From positions 4,432,626 to 4,496,625 of the forward strand of contig NW_004450480.1 in the NCBI RefSeq assembly GCF_000321225.1: DNA of 64,000 bases, given 5' to 3'. The translations under genes and the position numbers were made by a program. Shown in pieces: positions 32,730-44,036 of this stretch (within the stretch, counting starts at the first letter, position 1; each line of letters opens with the position of its first letter). The notes beneath the pieces were generated by a model, which worked only from the letters and a program-made list of their open reading frames with translations, was not told the DNA's origin and did not search any database. Source of the stretch: Odobenus rosmarus divergens. Its lineage: Eukaryota; Chordata; Mammalia; Carnivora; Odobenidae.

Positions 32730-33274
32730 TGTTCTCAAAAAATTAAAAGTAGAAATGCCATATGATCCATTACTTCCACTCCTGGCTATACACCCAAAAG
32801 TATAAAAAGCAGGGTCTTGAAGAAATATTTGCAGACCCATCCTCATAGCAGCAGCATTATTCACAACAGTCAAAAGGTGAAAGCAAACTCAGCATCCATT
32901 GGCAGGTGAATAAACATAAGGGGGTAGAGACGTACAACAGAGTATTATTCAGCCTTGAAAAAGAAGGACATTCTGACACATGCTACAACATGGACAACCT
33001 TGAGGACATTATGCTAAGTGAAATAATCCAGTCACAAAAGGACAAACCTGTATGATTCCACTTCTATAAAGTGCTAGAGTAGCAACGTTCAGAGAGACAC
33101 AAAGTAGAACAGTGGTTGTCGGGGGCTGGAAGGAAGGAAGAAAAGGGAACTGTTTCGTGAGCAGAGTTTCACTTTGGGACAATGAAGAAGTTCTGGAGAT
33201 GGACAGTGGTGGTATGGCACAACTACGTGAATGTACTTAATACCACTGAATTGCACACTTAAGAATGATTAAGA
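32730..33274 (+). mobile_element. Older L1M 3' part, 5' of the nested L1
   Basis: 'atgccatatgatccattacttccactcctggctatacacccaaaag', 'agcagcagcattattcacaacagtcaaaaggtg', 'gagtattattcagccttgaaaaagaaggacattctgacacatgctacaacatgg' and 'ccactgaattgcacacttaagaatgattaag' give the L1M ORF2 end and 3' UTR. It is interrupted at 33275 by a younger L1 and resumes at 40036. Confidence 0.88.
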
Positions 33275-34190
33275 CCAGGGGAGAGGTTTCGAGATGATGG
33301 CATAGGAAGATCCTGAGGCTCACCTGCTCCCAAGGACACACCGAAGTTACAAGTCCATACAGAACCATTCTATCCAAAAAGACTTGAAGACTCTTCCACA
33401 ACACATATACACACACAGACACACACACACAGGCAAAAGAGGAAAAAGAAAAAAGCCACATCCAGATTGGTAAGAGCAGCAGGAAAGCAGTCCAGCCAGG
33501 ACCCCACCACTACCCCTTGCACCATGACCCACAAAAGAGGGAGGGATATCACAAAAGCACAGCTCCTCTCTGCGGAGGGGTTTGAGCCCTACATCGGGCA
33601 CTCTAGCCCACGGAGACCTGCACCAGAAGGGTGAGCCTCCACAGCTACTGGCTTTGAAAACCAGTGGGGCTAATATACAGGAAGGTCAGAGGGCTGGGCT
33701 GTAGGAAACTGAGATTCCATTCCACCGGCTGTGTGTGTGAGGGAGGTAGGTTGATTAGTCTTAGGGAGTATACTGAAGGGGCAGGGGCCAGAGGGAGATC
33801 TGTCCTAGGACAGAGGTGCTAGTGAGCACCATTTTTTTAAAACTCCTCTTCTTCCTTGTTAGCACAGTGTGGGCAGATGCTATTTTTGGTGTTTTCCATC
33901 TACCTCCCTAGTGCCACCTGCTTCACCCCCACATTCCCCTATAATTGACCAGACCTGGCCCAGTGCTCAGCCACCTGGTCTCCCACCCTGCCACAACTCA
34001 CACCTGTGCTCACCCTGCTGCCTCCATCCCCCCAAGCTACTGTGGCCTCCATCCTGCCAGACCCCACGAGCAGGAGCGCCCCAGCCCCTTACCCCAGGAG
34101 GTTCATGCAGCTCACAGAGGACATCCTTGAACACCTGGCCTTGCTGGCCATGGGGGCTTGCATTTCTGGGCCTAAAGGACTGAAACAATT
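33275..34190 (+). promoter_or_regulatory. L1 5' UTR (internal promoter region)
   Basis: GC-richer than the rest of the element and without a sustained frame of known type. It opens with the conserved motif order GAGATGATGGCATAGGAAG and is followed by ORF1-like sequence. L1 5' UTRs carry an internal Pol II promoter; whether this one still works cannot be told. An AC microsatellite lies at 33404-33432. Confidence 0.6.
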
Positions 34191-35150
34191 GTGGAGACAA
34201 AGCTTGGAAGCCTACTACTCTATAAGGCACTGCAAAGACAACAGAATGAAACACACCCTCAAGACTAGGAGAAACAGCTTCTTCTCTGAATACACAGAAA
34301 CAAAAGCAGGGAGTCAGACCAAAAAAAAAAATTAATGAATTGAAGATAAGCAATTTATCTGATCAACAGTTCAAAGAAACAGCCATAAAGATGCTCACCA
34401 AACATGGCAGAAGAATGGAAAAACACAGTGAGGTTTTCAACAAAGAGACAGGAAAAAAAAAAAAAAAAGCAACAGAAGTTACAAAGCTGAAGAATATAGT
34501 AACTGAGCTGAAAAACACGCCAGAGGGGCTCAACAGCAGACTGGATGAAGCAGGGGAATAGATCAGCAAGCTGGAAGACAGAACGATGGACATTACCCAG
34601 AGTACCAAACGAAAAAACATTTTGGAAGGTGACGATTCCTTAAGGGACAACTAGGACAATACCACAGAAAATAATATTCACGTTATACATGTCCCAGAAG
34701 GAGAAGAGAGAGAAAAAGGGCCAGAAAACTTATTTAAAATATAAAAGCTGAAAACGTCCCTAATCTAAAAGGAAACAGGTCCAGGAAGCAGAGAGTCCCA
34801 AATAAAATGAACCCAAAGATATCTACACCAATACACATTAGGATTAAAACAGCAAAAGTTCAAGATAAGAGACAATCTTAAAAGCATCAAAAAAAAAAAT
34901 GATTCAGTCTTACTTATAAGGGAAACCCCAAAAGGCTATCAGCATGTTTCTTAGCAGAAACCTTGTAAGCCAGAAGGGAGTGGCAGGACATACTCAAAGA
35001 GTTGTGGGATAAGACTTCCAACTCAGAATTCTCTACCCAGCAAGGTTATCATTCAGAATTGATCAAGAGTTTTCTAGATAAGCAAAAGCTTGAGGAGTTC
35101 ATCATCACTAAACCAGCCTTACAATAAATGTTAAAGGGACTTCCATGAGC
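34191..35150 (+). pseudogene. L1 ORF1 remnant
   Basis: Frames are broken by several stops, but ORF1 landmarks remain: a Lys/Glu-rich coiled-coil-like stretch (34340-34561), the string VPEGEEREKGPENLF (about 34690-34735) typical of the ORF1p RRM region, and nucleotide segments such as 'ttagcagaaaccttgtaagccagaagggagtggcagga' and 'tctacccagcaaggttatcattcagaattg' from the C-terminal half. ORF1p binds L1 RNA; this copy cannot make a full protein. Confidence 0.8.
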
Positions 35151-37289
35151 TAAAAAGAAATGGCATTAACAACAACAATAAAAACCACACAAAAGTAAAA
35201 ATATCACTGAAAAAGGTAAATATATACTAAAGGTAGAATGAGTCAATCATTTATAAAGAAAGTATGAAGGCTAAAAGACTAAAGTAATAATAAAATTAAC
35301 TAAAATGGCAATAATTAAAGTAGGCAAAAATAAAAAGATGTAATATGTGATACTAAAAATACAAAATGTGGTGTGTGGGGGGAGCAAAAATATAAGGTTC
35401 TGGAATGTGCTCAAATTTATGTTGCTGCCAGCTTAAAACAGACTGACAGGTATATATTGGGAGGCTATATGTGAACCTCACAGTAACCACAAAGCAAAAA
35501 CTCATAGCAAACACCCAAAAGATAATGAAAAAGGAATCTAAACATAACACTAAAAAAAGCCATTGAAGTACAAGGGAAGAGAGAAAAAGAAGGAACAGAG
35601 AGAAACTAAAAAACAGCCAGAAAACAATTAACAAAATGGCAATAAATGCATACCTATCAATAATCACTGTAAATATAAATGAACTAAAACTACAATCAAA
35701 AGACACATTGTGGCTGAATGGGTATAAAACAGTATCTATCTATATGCTGCCTATAAGAAACTCACTTCAGGAGTAAGTAAACACACAGACTGAAAGTGAA
35801 GGGATGGAAGAAGGTATTCCATGCAAATGGAAATGTAAAGAAAGCTGGTGTGGCTATATTCATAGCCGACAAATAGACTTCAAAGATTTAAAGACTGCAA
35901 TGAAACACAAAGAAAGACATTACATAATGACAAAGGGATCAATCCAGCAAGGATATATAAGATCTATAAATATATACACACCCAACATAGGAGCCCCAGG
36001 ATACAGAAAACAAGTATTAACGGACATAAAGGGAGAAAGTGATAGCAACATAGTAATAGTAAGGGACTTTAACACCCCAGTTACATCAGCAGGTAGATCA
36101 TCCAGACAGAACATCAGTAAGAAAACATGGACTTTAAGCAACATATTAGACCAGATGGACTTAATAGATGCATGCAAAACATTCCACCAAAAAGCAGCAG
36201 AACACATTTTTCTCAAGTGCACATGGAACATTCTCCAGGACAGATCAAAGGTTGACCACAGAACAATTCTCATTAAATTCCAGACCGAACTCATAACAAG
36301 CATCTTCTCAGACCACAATGGTATGAAATTAGAAATCAATTACAAAAAGTGGAAAAACCATCAAAATGTGGAGATTAAACATGTTACTCAACAACCGACG
36401 GGTCACTGAAGAAATCTAAGAAGAAATTTTAAAAATACACAGAGACAAATGAAAACAAATACAACATTCCAAACTTTATGGGATACAACAAAAGTGGTTC
36501 AAAAAGGGAAGTTCATAGCAATATAGGACGGAACGACCTCAAGAAACAAGAAAAATCTCAAACAGTCTAACTTTACACTTCAGGAACTAGAGAAAGAACA
36601 AAAAACACAGCCCAAAGTTAGAAGGAAGGAAATGATAAAGATGAAAATGGAAATAAATGGCATAGAGACTTTGCCCCCACAAAAAACCCACAAAAAACCC
36701 AGAAAACATCAAGGAAACTAACTTTTTGAAAAGGTAACAAAATTGACAAACTTTTACCTAGACTAACCAAGAAAAAAAAAGAGGGCTCAAATAAAATTAA
36801 AACTGTAAAAGAAGAGATTACAATTGATACTACAGAAGTAAAAAGGATCATCAGAGACTATTACAAACTATTACAAATTACATGCCAACAAATTAGACAA
36901 GTAGAAGAAATGGACAAATTCCTAGAAACATACAATCTTCAAGGATTGAATCATGAAGAAATAGAAAATTTCAATAGATCACTTATTGGTAAGGACACTG
37001 AATCAGTAATTGAAAATTTCCCAACAAACAAAAGTCCAGGACTAGATGGCTTCACTGGTGAATTCTACCATTCAATAACCATTCCCATCCTTCTCAAAAA
37101 TGCCAAAAAATTGAAGAGGAAATGCTTCCAAACTCATTTTATGAGGCCAGCATTATCCCAATACAAAACCAGACAAGGACACTACAAAACAAGAAAATTG
37201 CAGGCTAACATGCTTAATGAACAAAGATGCAAAAATACTCAACAAAATAATAAATTTTATTCAACAATACATTAAAATTGTTATACAAA

Positions 37290-37438
37290 GTGGTGCCTGG
37301 GTGGCTCAATTGGTTAAACATCTGACTTTGGCTCAGATCATGGTCTAAGGGTCCTGGGATTGAGCCCTGCCTCTGGGTCCCTGCTTAGTGGGGAGTCTGC
37401 TTCTCCCTTTGCCTCTCCCCTGCTCATGCTGTCTCAAA

Positions 37439-37476
<38 letters not shown>
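37290..37476 (+). mobile_element. CAN-SINE within L1 ORF2
   Basis: Starts GTGGTGCCTGGGTGGCTCAA, with B-box-like GGGATTGAGCCC, a shortened CT body and an expanded (AAAT)n tail. It interrupts L1 between 'attaaaattgttatacaaa' and 'acacaatatggtcaagtaggatttattc', which are contiguous in L1. The target duplication is short and degraded. Confidence 0.93.

Positions 37477-37477
<1 letters not shown>
37436..37477 (+). repeat. (AAAT)n array in a SINE tail
   Basis: About ten uninterrupted AAAT units at the 3' end of the SINE, grown from its normal AATAAATAAA tail. Likely a polymorphic tetranucleotide microsatellite. Confidence 0.95.
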
Positions 37478-39318
37478 CACAATATGGTCAAGTAGGATTT
37501 ATTCTAGGGATGCAAGAATGGTTCAACATCTGCAAATCAACCAACATGATACACCACATTAACAAAATGAAGGATCAAAATCATAAGATCATCTTAACAG
37601 ATGGAGAAAAAAATTTGACAAAACTCAACATCCATTTATGATAAAAACTCTCCACAAAGTGGACATAGAGGGAAAATACCTAAAGATAATAAAGGCTACA
37701 TGTGACAAACTCACAGCTAACATCATATGCAAGAGTGAAAAGCTGAAAGCTTTTCTTCTTAGATCAGGAACAAGTTAAGAATACCCACCCTTGTTGCTTT
37801 TATTCAACATAATGTTGGAAGTCCACAGCAATCAGTCAAGAAAAAGAAACAAATGGCTACAAAGTGGAAAGGAAGAACTAAAACTGTCACTATTTGCAGA
37901 TGACATGATACTTTATACAGAAAACCCTAAAGATTCCACCAAAACACTGTTAGAATACACGAATTCACTACAGTTGCAGGACACAAATCAATCTACAGAA
38001 ATCAGTGGTGTTTCTATACACTAATAACAAACTATCAGAAAGAGAAATTAAGAAAACAGTCCCATTTACAATTGGATCAAAAAGAATAGAGTAACTAGGA
38101 ATAAATTTAACCAAAGAAGTGAAAGACCTATATATACCAAAAACTATCAGATAATGAGAAAGGAAACTAAAGACACAAATAAATGGAAAGATGTTTGATG
38201 TTCACGGATCAGAAGACTCATATTGTTAAAATGTTCATACTACACAAAGCAATCTACAGATTCAATGCAATCTGTATCAAAATTCCAATGGCATTCTGAC
38301 AGAACTAGAATAATTCTAAAATTTGTGTGAAACCACAAAAAGATCCTGAATGGCCAAAGCAATCTTAAGAAAGTACAAAGCTGGAGGTATTATGTACCCT
38401 GACTTCAAACTATATTACAAAGCTTCAGTAATCAAAACAGTACATACAGTACTGGCATAAAAATAGACACACAGATCAGTGGGACAGAACTGAGAGCCCA
38501 TAAATAAAGTTACACATATACAATTAATTTATGACAAAGGAACCAATAGAAAAAGGATAGCCTCTTCAATAAATGGTGCTGGGGAAACTGGACAACCACA
38601 TTCAAAAGAAAGAAACTAGACAACTATCTTAGACCATACTTAAAAATTAAGTCAAAATGGATTAGAGACTTGAACGTAAGACCTGAAACCATAAAATTCC
38701 TAAAAGAAAAACACAGGCAGTAAGCTCCTTGATATCAGTCTTAGTGATATTTTTGTGGATCTGACTCCAAAGGCAAAGGAAACAAAAGCAAAAATGAACA
38801 AATGGGACTACATCTAAAAAGCTTCAGCACAGCAAAGAAAGTCATCATCAAAATGAAAAGCAACTTACCGAGAAAAGATGTTTGCCCACTATGTGCCCAA
38901 ACAAGGGGTTCACATCCAAAATGCATAACAAATTCATACCACTTAAGGCCCAAAATAGGCTAATTTAAAAATGGGCAGAGGATCTGAATAGACATTTTTC
39001 CAAAGAAGACTTATATGGCAAAAAGGCACATGAAATGCTATTCAAAATCACTCATTATCAAGGAAACGCAAATCAAAACCACAATGAGGCATCAGTTTGT
39101 ACTGGTTAGACTATCATCAAAAAGGCAAGAAATAACAAGTGTTGGTGAGGATGTGAGGAAAGGGGAACCCTTGCGCTCTGCTGGTGGGAATGTAAACTGG
39201 TATAGCCACTCTAGAAAACAGTCTGTGGAGATTGCTTGAAATATTAGGAATAAAACTACCATATGATCCGGCTATTCCACTCTTGGGTATTTATCTGAAA
39301 AATACAGAAATACTAATT

Positions 39319-39530
39319 AGGGGCGCCTGGGTGGCTCAGTTGGTTGGGCAACTGCCTTCGGCTCGGGTCATGATCCTGGAGTCCCGGGATCAAGCCCCAC
39401 ATCGGGGGGGTCCCTGCTCGGCAGGGGGTCTGCTTCTCCCTCTGACCCTCTTCCCTCTTGTGCTGTCTCTCATTCTCTCTCTCTCAAATAAATAAATAAA
39501 ATCTTTAAAAAAAAAAAAACAAAAAAACCC
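39319..39530 (+). mobile_element. CAN-SINE within L1 ORF2 end
   Basis: Begins AGGGGCGCCTGGGTGGCTCAG with CGGCTCGGGTCATGATCC, an odd G run (ATCGGGGGGGTCCC), CT-rich body and AAATAAATAAATAAAATC tail with A-rich end. Perfect 14-bp duplications CAGAAATACTAATT at 39305-39318 and 39531-39544. Inserted just after the C-terminal L1 ORF2 remnant. Confidence 0.96.
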
Positions 39531-40035
39531 CAGAAATACTAATTTGAAAAGATATATTCACCCCAATGTTCATAGCAGCATTGCCTACAGTAGCCAAGAT
39601 ATGGCAACACCCTAAATGTTCATGATAGATGAATGGACAAAGAACACGTGGTAACTATACACGATGCAATATTACTCAGCCACAAGAAAGAATGAAATCT
39701 TGCCATTTGTGACAACATGGATAGACCCTGATGATATAATGTTAAGTGAAATTAGAGGAGAAAGAAACAGTATATTTAACCTATAAGTGAACAAAAACAA
39801 AACAAAACAAGACAAAAAACAAACTCATAGACACAAAGAACAGATTAGCGGTTACCAGAGGGGAAGAGGGTTGGGAATCCAAGGTGGCCAAGTATATGGT
39901 GATGAACAGTAACAAGAATTTTGGAGGTGATCACATTGTCATGAGTACCGATCTCAAATTATAACTTTGTACACCTAAAACGTATATTGTGTCATACACT
40001 CATTTTACCACAATAAAAAAGAAAAAATGAAAAAA

Positions 40036-40110
40036 AATGGTTAAGATGGTAAATTTTATGTTCTATGTATATCTTACTACATACACACCCCAACTTAAAA
40101 AAAAAAAAAG
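40036..40110 (+). mobile_element. Older L1M 3' end, continued
   Basis: 'aatggttaagatggtaaattttatgttctatgtatatcttactacatac' is the terminal part of the older L1 3' UTR and joins the piece ending at 33274. It ends in its own A-tail at 40097-40109, separate from the A-tail of the younger L1. Confidence 0.85.
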
Positions 40111-40955
40111 AGTGAGGTGTACTTCTGTAGCAAGGAAACAGATGACATACTACAAATCGGGCTGACTTACAAAACAAGTATGGGGGGAGGGCCACAGAAC
40201 CAAGAGAAGTGGGCTGTTACCATGTCTGGGCCCACTTCCTGCAGAGTGTGCCTTGAGAGGGGTAGTGAGCCTCCCTCTACAGCCATAGCCAACCTGAGAT
40301 AACCTCTCAGGGAGAAGGTGAGACATGACCCTCCAACTTCATTTTCCTTCCTCTTACCCTGACATCCTGCACAGCGCTCCCATGGCCAAACCCACTTAGA
40401 AGCCAGAGAGCACTGGACTGTTGTTTGGGTCCCTGGAAGAGAGCAGGGTGGAAAAGAGGGTGACAGATGTGAGAGGCAATCAAGATTCAGCAAAATCCCT
40501 ACACACTGGAATGGAGAGAATGTCCAACATTGCTGAAAGAAAAACAGCAATTTGCAGGCCAGAGAATCCACTATTACGTGATTCATGGTAGGGGGAGGGG
40601 GACCACCCCAGTAAGTGTATATTCTACCAGTAAATGAAGAATGGAGTCTAAAGGGATAAATACCACCTGGTAAGAGATGTCTGGGGCAGAGATGAAGGGA
40701 AGTCAAAAGGGACTTTGGACAGATGTGTAATTTTTCAAAGATTTTCAAGAAAAATGTGCTCATGTGCCACTTATACAGTTCAATGTTAATAAGAAATGGG
40801 TAAATGCAGTCATTTCATTTGTTTTTATGAAATGCAGATACCTCTAGCTCTTACAAAATTGGATTAGGTAGCCTACATGTAGACACGTCCTAGAGGCTTT
40901 AAGTGAGTAAAATGTTACAACAGAAAAGTTCTGTCATATCAAGCTATGTCTGTAT
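40111..40955. other. Unassigned unique DNA
   Basis: No repeat family recognised. A 198-codon minus frame (40167-40763) is Ser/Leu/Cys-rich and has no domain. It is probably a chance frame. Confidence 0.35.
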
Positions 40956-41080
40956 CAGTGGTTCTCAAAGTGTGGTTCCTGGATCAGCAGCATCACATCA
41001 CCTGGGAACTTGATAGAAATACATATGTTCAGGCCCAACTCCAGGCCGACTGAGACAGAAACTTTGGGACTGGCCATTTG
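40956..41080 (+). mobile_element. MER5-type hAT-Charlie MITE
   Basis: Begins with the hAT-Charlie terminal motif CAGTGGTTCTCAAAGTGTGG, then 'ttcctggatcagcagcatcacatcacctgggaacttgatagaaatac' and 'caggcccaactccaggccgactgagacagaaactttggg'. The 3' end is missing. Confidence 0.85.
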
Positions 41081-41279
41081 GGGATAGAGTTGCACGGGCT
41101 ATCGTGGGGGGTCAAAAGTTCAAGAGAAGATGTTGCTGGGTCCTGTGAGCCAGAGCTGCCATGTACAGTAGAATAGGCTACACACTGCACAACTGAAAGA
41201 GGCACTATTCATACAGATTATGATGAGAATGATGCCTCCCAGGGCTGTGCAGTGCAAAACCTGCATTCTATACCTGGCA

Positions 41280-41880
41280 GTTTTTAAAATAGAGGGAAAC
41301 CCACAGAAGCGTTTCAAGCAGGAAAGAATACATGATTTGTATTTGAGAAGCTATCACTGGCATGAGGGTAGGAGAGAGGCAAAGGGGAGCTACATGTAGT
41401 CAGTCTATCTTGTGTATACCCTCGTGGCTGTTTGTGAGCTGCATCACGGGTGAACTAAAGTAAAAGACACCTTAAATGGAATCCAAGTTGTCCTTATAGC
41501 CAAAACTCAAATTCAGGCTACCAGATACTTGGGTCTAGATTAGCAGAAGAACGGGGCAAAGGAAAAGAAAGACTATCAAAGACCTGCAGGCTAATTAAGT
41601 ATAGAGAGACTGAGAGAGAGAGAGATTGAGAGACAGAGGGAAAGATGGGGAGGCAGAGTAGAGGTAAATGGGTCTTGCAGAGGAAGAGATGAGCTCTTCG
41701 GGAAGATAGCTGGAGGAAGAAACACAAAGCCAGGGGACAGGTCTAACTGGAGATATTGACCTGCAAGCCATCAGCACCCAGATGGTAGTGAAACCACAAG
41801 TGAGGATAAGATCAGTCGAGGGGAATGCGTAAACACTGGAAAAGCAGGGTGTTAGGGACTGAGCCTGCAGAAGCTCTACA
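41280..41880 (-). mobile_element. L2 LINE fragment, antisense
   Basis: 'gaaacccacagaagcgtttcaagcaggaaag', 'cttcgggaagatagctgg' and 'caggtctaactggagatattgacctgcaagccatcagcacccagatggtagtgaaacc' follow the order of a reversed L2 ('ttttgagcaggggagtgac', 'ggctggagatatagatttgggagtcatcagcatatagatggta'). A GA-rich stretch at 41605-41645 interrupts it. Confidence 0.6.
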
Positions 41881-42584
41881 TTTAAGAAGCACAGGGGCTG
41901 GTGAAAAAGTGGGTTGCATGTGGTATGAAAGCCAGGAGGCTGGAAAAAACTAGCACAACCACAACAACACACAACCAAAGATCTATTGGCATGGGAGGGT
42001 CAAGAGTTTAATTCAAGCAAGACATGTCAGCAAGAAAAAAAGGAGACAAGCACAAGGAAGCTTTACCCAAGTTCTCTGTCCCTGGGGAGCGTTCTGCTGC
42101 TGGTAGGCTCTTTAAACTGGTCAGTGTGCACGCAGTGCCACTGGCCCCTAGCCCCTGCACAGCCTAGTGTGAGACTTCATGCTTCTGGACACCTCTTCCA
42201 GGGCCAATGCACAACCACCATTCCCCATTCATTCTCATTTTTGAGGAGGTAGATCAGCTGAGCAAACCTTCGCCAAGTTTCAGAGGAGGACCAAAATGTG
42301 CATTTGGGAGGAGTGGGTGGGCAAATGGCACTGGATTAAAAAGATGCTGGGTTTGCTTTCGTCTCCAGCACAGCAGCGTGGACTTGGGAATTCCATCCGA
42401 TGACCTAAAAACTTGTGACTCTCTTTCAAAAGACTGCATCCCCTACAAGACACTGAAGGGGAAGGGAGGCAGTTCTAGAAGGTCTGAGATTCCAGGAAAC
42501 CCACGATTCACCAGGAGCTTGCAGGTGTCGATGATCCTGTGCATACTCTGTTGTAAGTCTGAAGTATTTTTCACATTGTGTTGC
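41881..42584. other. Unassigned unique DNA
   Basis: No repeat recognised. The 184-codon plus frame at 42207-42761 runs on into L2 sequence and has no domain, so it is treated as chance. Confidence 0.35.
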
Positions 42585-42755
42585 AATTGTTTTATTTTTT
42601 ACCACTTCCACCCTGCTACCCCTCTCTCCAACAAGGTTGTAAACTCTTCAAAAACAAAGGTTATCTTAAGCATCTCTGTATCCTTGCTACCCAAGCTGGG
42701 GCTGCTGTGCAGTCATCGGCCCCCCAAAATATTTGTTAAATCAATGTCATGGGAA
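42585..42755 (+). mobile_element. L2 LINE 3' end
   Basis: 'ccaacaaggttgtaaactcttcaaaaacaaaggttatcttaagcatctctgtatcc' then 'ccaaaatatttgttaaatcaatg' matches the L2 3' end order 'gaatgtaagctccatgagggcagggac..tgtatcccc..caataaatatttgttgaatgaatg'. Confidence 0.7.
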
Positions 42756-43051
42756 GGATGATTTGCAGAAGTGCGGCTGAACGCACACCTCTCCATTTAT
42801 CTGAAGTTCTAAGAATTAATTTTGCTAATCAGGGTTGGCAAACTATAGCCTCCTGAGTAATTTTGGCTGTGGGCTGTTTTGGGAAGGCTTATGAGGCTTG
42901 AAAAGACCAGAAAAGAAATTTTTTTTTGTGATGTGTGAAATTACATGAAATTGAAATGTTTGTGTCCATCAATAAAGTTTTATAGGAACACAACCACACC
43001 CATTCATTTCTGTATTATCAACAGTTGCTTTAGGGCTATATCAGTATTCTT

Positions 43052-43243
43052 TTTTATAAACTTCTAAAAAACATTTTATTTATTTATTTGACAGAGAGAG
43101 AGAGACAGCACACCAGCAGGGGGAGGTGCAGGCCGAGGGAGAGGGAGAACAGGGAGCCCAATGTGGGACTTGATTCCAGGACCCTGGGAACATGACCTGA
43201 GCTGAAGGCAGACACTTAACTGACTGAGCCACCCAGGTGCCCC
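43052..43243 (-). mobile_element. CAN-SINE inside hAT element
   Basis: T-rich start with ATTTTATTTATTTATTTG, GA-rich body, GGGACTTGATTCCAGGACCC, end TGAGCCACCCAGGTGCCCC. Flanking duplications AGGGCTATATCAGTATT (43032) and AGGGCTATATTAATATT (43244). Its body carries a CTCF-like string at 43113-43126. Confidence 0.94.
43113..43126 (+). promoter_or_regulatory. CTCF-like string inside a SINE
   Basis: CCAGCAGGGGGAGG matches the CTCF core CCASYAGRKGGCRS except at the C (A instead), and the context GGTGCAGG extends it. It arose from the GA/G-rich SINE body. Retrotransposed SINEs are known to have spread CTCF sites in carnivores, so this is a plausible but unproven site. Confidence 0.35.
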
Positions 43244-43554
43244 AGGGCTATATTAATATTGAGTAGTTGTGATAGAAATAGCATGACCCCAAAAGCCTAA
43301 AATTTTTATTCTTTGAGCCTTAATGGAAAAGGTCTGTTGACCCCTAATATCCAGTAACACAAAATGAGGAGATAAACATGAGATATTTATCAGAATCTAA
43401 TCTTCCTCACAAGTAGAGTTCTTTAAGACTTTCTAATCACTGACATGAAAACAGAAGACATTTTATCCGACCATGGGGCACGAACATCAAAACATCCTAG
43501 TGGTATAAAGCAGCAGACTCAGGACTCGTAAGAGCTTGCATTGATCACTATGCT

Positions 43555-43735
43555 ATGAGAATGTCTGACAGGTTACTTCTTCCTAAGCTTCAGTCTCCTT
43601 GGCAGTAAAATGGGCACTATAAGACTTTTTCTCAGAAGGTTATTCTAAGCATCAAATAATACAATGCATTTTTACCTCTTAAGCTTGTACCTGATAGCTA
43701 GTAAGCATTTGATTAATGAACTACTATAATTTTCT
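43555..43735 (+). mobile_element. MIR relic
   Basis: 'ttacttcttcctaagcttcagtctccttggcagtaaaatgggcactataag' then 'gaaggttattctaagcatcaaataatacaatgc' and 'gtacctgatagctagtaagcatttgatta' follow MIR order. Confidence 0.75.
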
Positions 43736-43807
43736 TCATTGTCTTTGGAGGAATATTTCACTTTGATACATGCTCTTTGATATTTCCCTCTAAAATGAAT
43801 TACTTAT

Positions 43808-44020
43808 GGGGTGCCTGGGTGGTTCAGGCAGTTAACAGTCTGACTCTTGGTTTTGGCTCAGGTCATGATCTTAGGGTCCTGGGATCAAGCCCCAAGTCGG
43901 GATCCACACTCAGCGGGGAGTCTGCTTGAGGATTCTCTCCCTCTCCCTCTCCCTCTGATCCTTCCCCTGCTCACTCTCTCTCTCTCTAAAATAAACGGAT
44001 AAATCTTGAAAAAAATAAAT
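43808..44020 (+). mobile_element. CAN-SINE, full length
   Basis: Starts GGGGTGCCTGGGTGGTTCAG, older-subfamily body (GACTCTTGGTTTTGGCTCAGG, long CT tract), tail AAAATAAACGGATAAATC and A-rich end. Perfect 16-bp duplications AAAATGAATTACTTAT at 43792-43807 and 44021-44036. Confidence 0.96.
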
Positions 44021-44036
44021 AAAATGAATTACTTAT

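Larger units (their letters stand above)
35636..39790 (+). pseudogene. L1 ORF2 remnant (endonuclease, reverse transcriptase)
   Basis: Endonuclease part: the QETH-type segment (about 35745-35770) has a stop and frameshift. The frame 35804-36409 keeps NIYTPNIGAPGYRKQVLTDI, a DFN motif (GDFN changed to RDFN at 36062-36073) and SDHNG (36308-36322). Reverse transcriptase part: GLDGFTGEFYHSI (near 37040) and the catalytic FADD at 37893-37904 survive. The C-terminal PYDPAIPLLGIYLK lies near 39255-39295. Numerous stops, frameshifts and two SINE insertions inactivate it. Confidence 0.9.
33275..40035 (+). mobile_element. Nearly full-length decayed L1 with two SINEs inside
   Basis: A 5' UTR-like start ('gagaggtttcgagatgatggcataggaagatcctgaggctcacc'), ORF1 and ORF2 remnants, a 3' UTR ending 'accacaataaaaaagaaaaaatgaaaaaa'. 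Flanks AATGATTAAGA (33264-33274) and AATGGTTAAGA (40036-40046) are the target-site duplication, both within an older L1 3' UTR. Subtracting the two SINEs leaves about 6.35 kb, the size of an intact L1. Many stops and frameshifts: not mobile. Confidence 0.88.
42830..43347 (+). mobile_element. hAT-type MITE split by a SINE
   Basis: Termini 'cagggttggcaaactatagcc' at the start and 'ggtctgttgacccctaa' at the end are the inverted ends of the mammalian hAT-Charlie type with CAGGGGTTGGCAAACT termini. Inside are 'gtccatcaataaagttttataggaacacaaccacacccattc' and 'aaagcctaaaatttttattctttgagcc'. A minus-strand CAN-SINE splits it at 43052. Both termini survive, so the element is near complete. Confidence 0.8.

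Noticed and set aside
35804..36409. 201-codon plus-strand frame that looks like a gene
   Set aside because: It is the endonuclease part of the dead L1 ORF2, not a host gene.
40167..40763. 198-codon minus-strand frame
   Set aside because: Composition-driven, with no domain and other frames open in the same stretch.
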